Below the pieces are notes generated by a model, which ran no database searches, was not told the origin of the DNA, and was given only the letters and a program-made list of their open reading frames with translations. The position numbers were made by a program, and so were the translations under genes. Positions 23,143-23,414 of a stretch of DNA of 23,414 bases are shown here, in pieces. Within the stretch, counting starts at the first letter, position 1. The number at the start of each line of letters is the position of its first letter. This DNA is from an uncultured Collinsella sp. (lineage in GTDB: Bacteria > Actinomycetota > Coriobacteriia > Coriobacteriales > Coriobacteriaceae): the NCBI GenBank assembly GCA_958407995.1, contig CATYJU010000033.1:1-23414 (forward strand), in the 5' to 3' direction.

Positions 23143-23337
23143 ATGGCAACCGCCACCGCAGCCCTGAGAATCCCCGAGGACCTTGCGAACAGGTACGACC
23201 GCCTGGCGAAGTCGACGGGCCGCACGAAAAACTTCTACATGACGGAGGCGCTTGCCGCAGAGATAGGCAGGCTCGAATACGAGTACGGCCTCATGAATTA
23301 TCCGGGAAGCGTTTGGTTGCGAGGTATGCCAGTGTGA
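23143..23337 (+). CDS. Ribbon-helix-helix (RelB/CopG-like) antitoxin-type protein
   Basis: A 64-residue protein with an N-terminal strand-helix-helix pattern (TAALRIPEDLANRYDRLAKS, then TGRTKNFYMTEALAAEIGRL), typical of RHH DNA-binding antitoxins that repress their own operon. The AGAGGTG site lies 4 nt before the ATG. An imperfect inverted repeat GATGTGAT...ATTACATC (about 23094-23125) just upstream could be its operator. The C-terminus (YGLMNYPGSVWLRGMPV) is short, and no toxin gene overlaps or follows within the remaining 77 nt; a hairpin comes instead. It may be an orphan, a truncated antitoxin, or have its toxin beyond the window. Confidence 0.75.
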   Translation: MATATAALRIPEDLANRYDRLAKSTGRTKNFYMTEALAAEIGRLEYEYGLMNYPGSVWLRGMPV

Positions 23338-23357
23338 GGGCCTGATTCGTCAGGCCC
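23338..23357 (+). terminator. UUCG-capped hairpin after the antitoxin-like gene
   Basis: GGGCCTGA (23338-23345) pairs exactly with TCAGGCCC (23350-23357) around TTCG, an unusually stable tetraloop. It starts directly after the stop codon. There is no T-tract, so it may be a pause/3'-end structure rather than a classical terminator. The last 57 nt of the window hold nothing supportable. Confidence 0.5.
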
Positions 23358-23414
23358 CGCACAGGGGGACCGCGATGGTGGCCACCGCGCCGCCCGAGGG
23401 GCTGTTGGCGAGCG

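Overview
The first 17 kb is a dense, entirely plus-strand, GC-rich run of housekeeping genes from a bacterium. GC-ending codons, the gene order and the protein types suggest Actinomycetota, class Coriobacteriia, with Collinsella or a close relative most likely. That placement is inference; no rRNA is present. In order the block holds: a 5'-truncated ABC-F ATPase, a small membrane protein, a site-2-type membrane protease, scpA, scpB, rluB, cmk, a PlsC-like acyltransferase, ispH, a PDZ/radical SAM/DUF512 protein, der, plsY, gpsA, rpe, a cysteine desulfurase, a NIF3-like protein, a coiled-coil/zinc-ribbon protein and coaBC. Most neighbours overlap or lie within about 20 nt, so they probably form one or a few long operons. 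These serve chromosome segregation (scpAB), ribosome and RNA maturation (rluB, der, ABC-F), CMP/dCMP phosphorylation (cmk), phospholipid synthesis (plsC, plsY, gpsA), isoprenoids (ispH), pentose phosphate (rpe), sulfur/Fe-S supply (desulfurase) and CoA synthesis (coaBC). The block ends with a tRNA-Pro(GGG) that has its own promoter and a strong intrinsic terminator.

Everything after the tRNA (about 17.24 kb to the end) is a different kind of DNA: mixed base composition, both strands used, long non-coding gaps, gene remnants and many inverted repeats. From left to right it holds: an AT-rich gap with palindromic operator-like sites; a truncated minus-strand DUF6273-type fragment with its own terminator; a plus-strand two-gene unit with a good promoter, encoding a Sec-signal, four-Cys secreted peptide (interrupted by a +1 frameshift at a T-run/TGA) and a small multi-pass membrane protein; a decayed minus-strand DnaQ-like exonuclease remnant; two strong hairpins; a minus-strand pair of a membrane-anchored protein and a fused permease-ATPase ABC transporter; one or two tiny minus-strand ORFs; a plus-strand DUF1648/SdpI-like membrane protein; a roughly 550-nt palindrome-rich gap; and a lone ribbon-helix-helix antitoxin-like gene.

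The best candidate for an undescribed system is the 18.0-22.6 kb segment. It combines a secreted Cys-rich peptide with a co-transcribed small membrane protein, close to an ABC exporter with an anchored partner and an SdpI-family-like protein. This resembles the parts list of a peptide toxin/immunity locus. The functional link is inferred from context only, and the peptide gene is out of frame as written.
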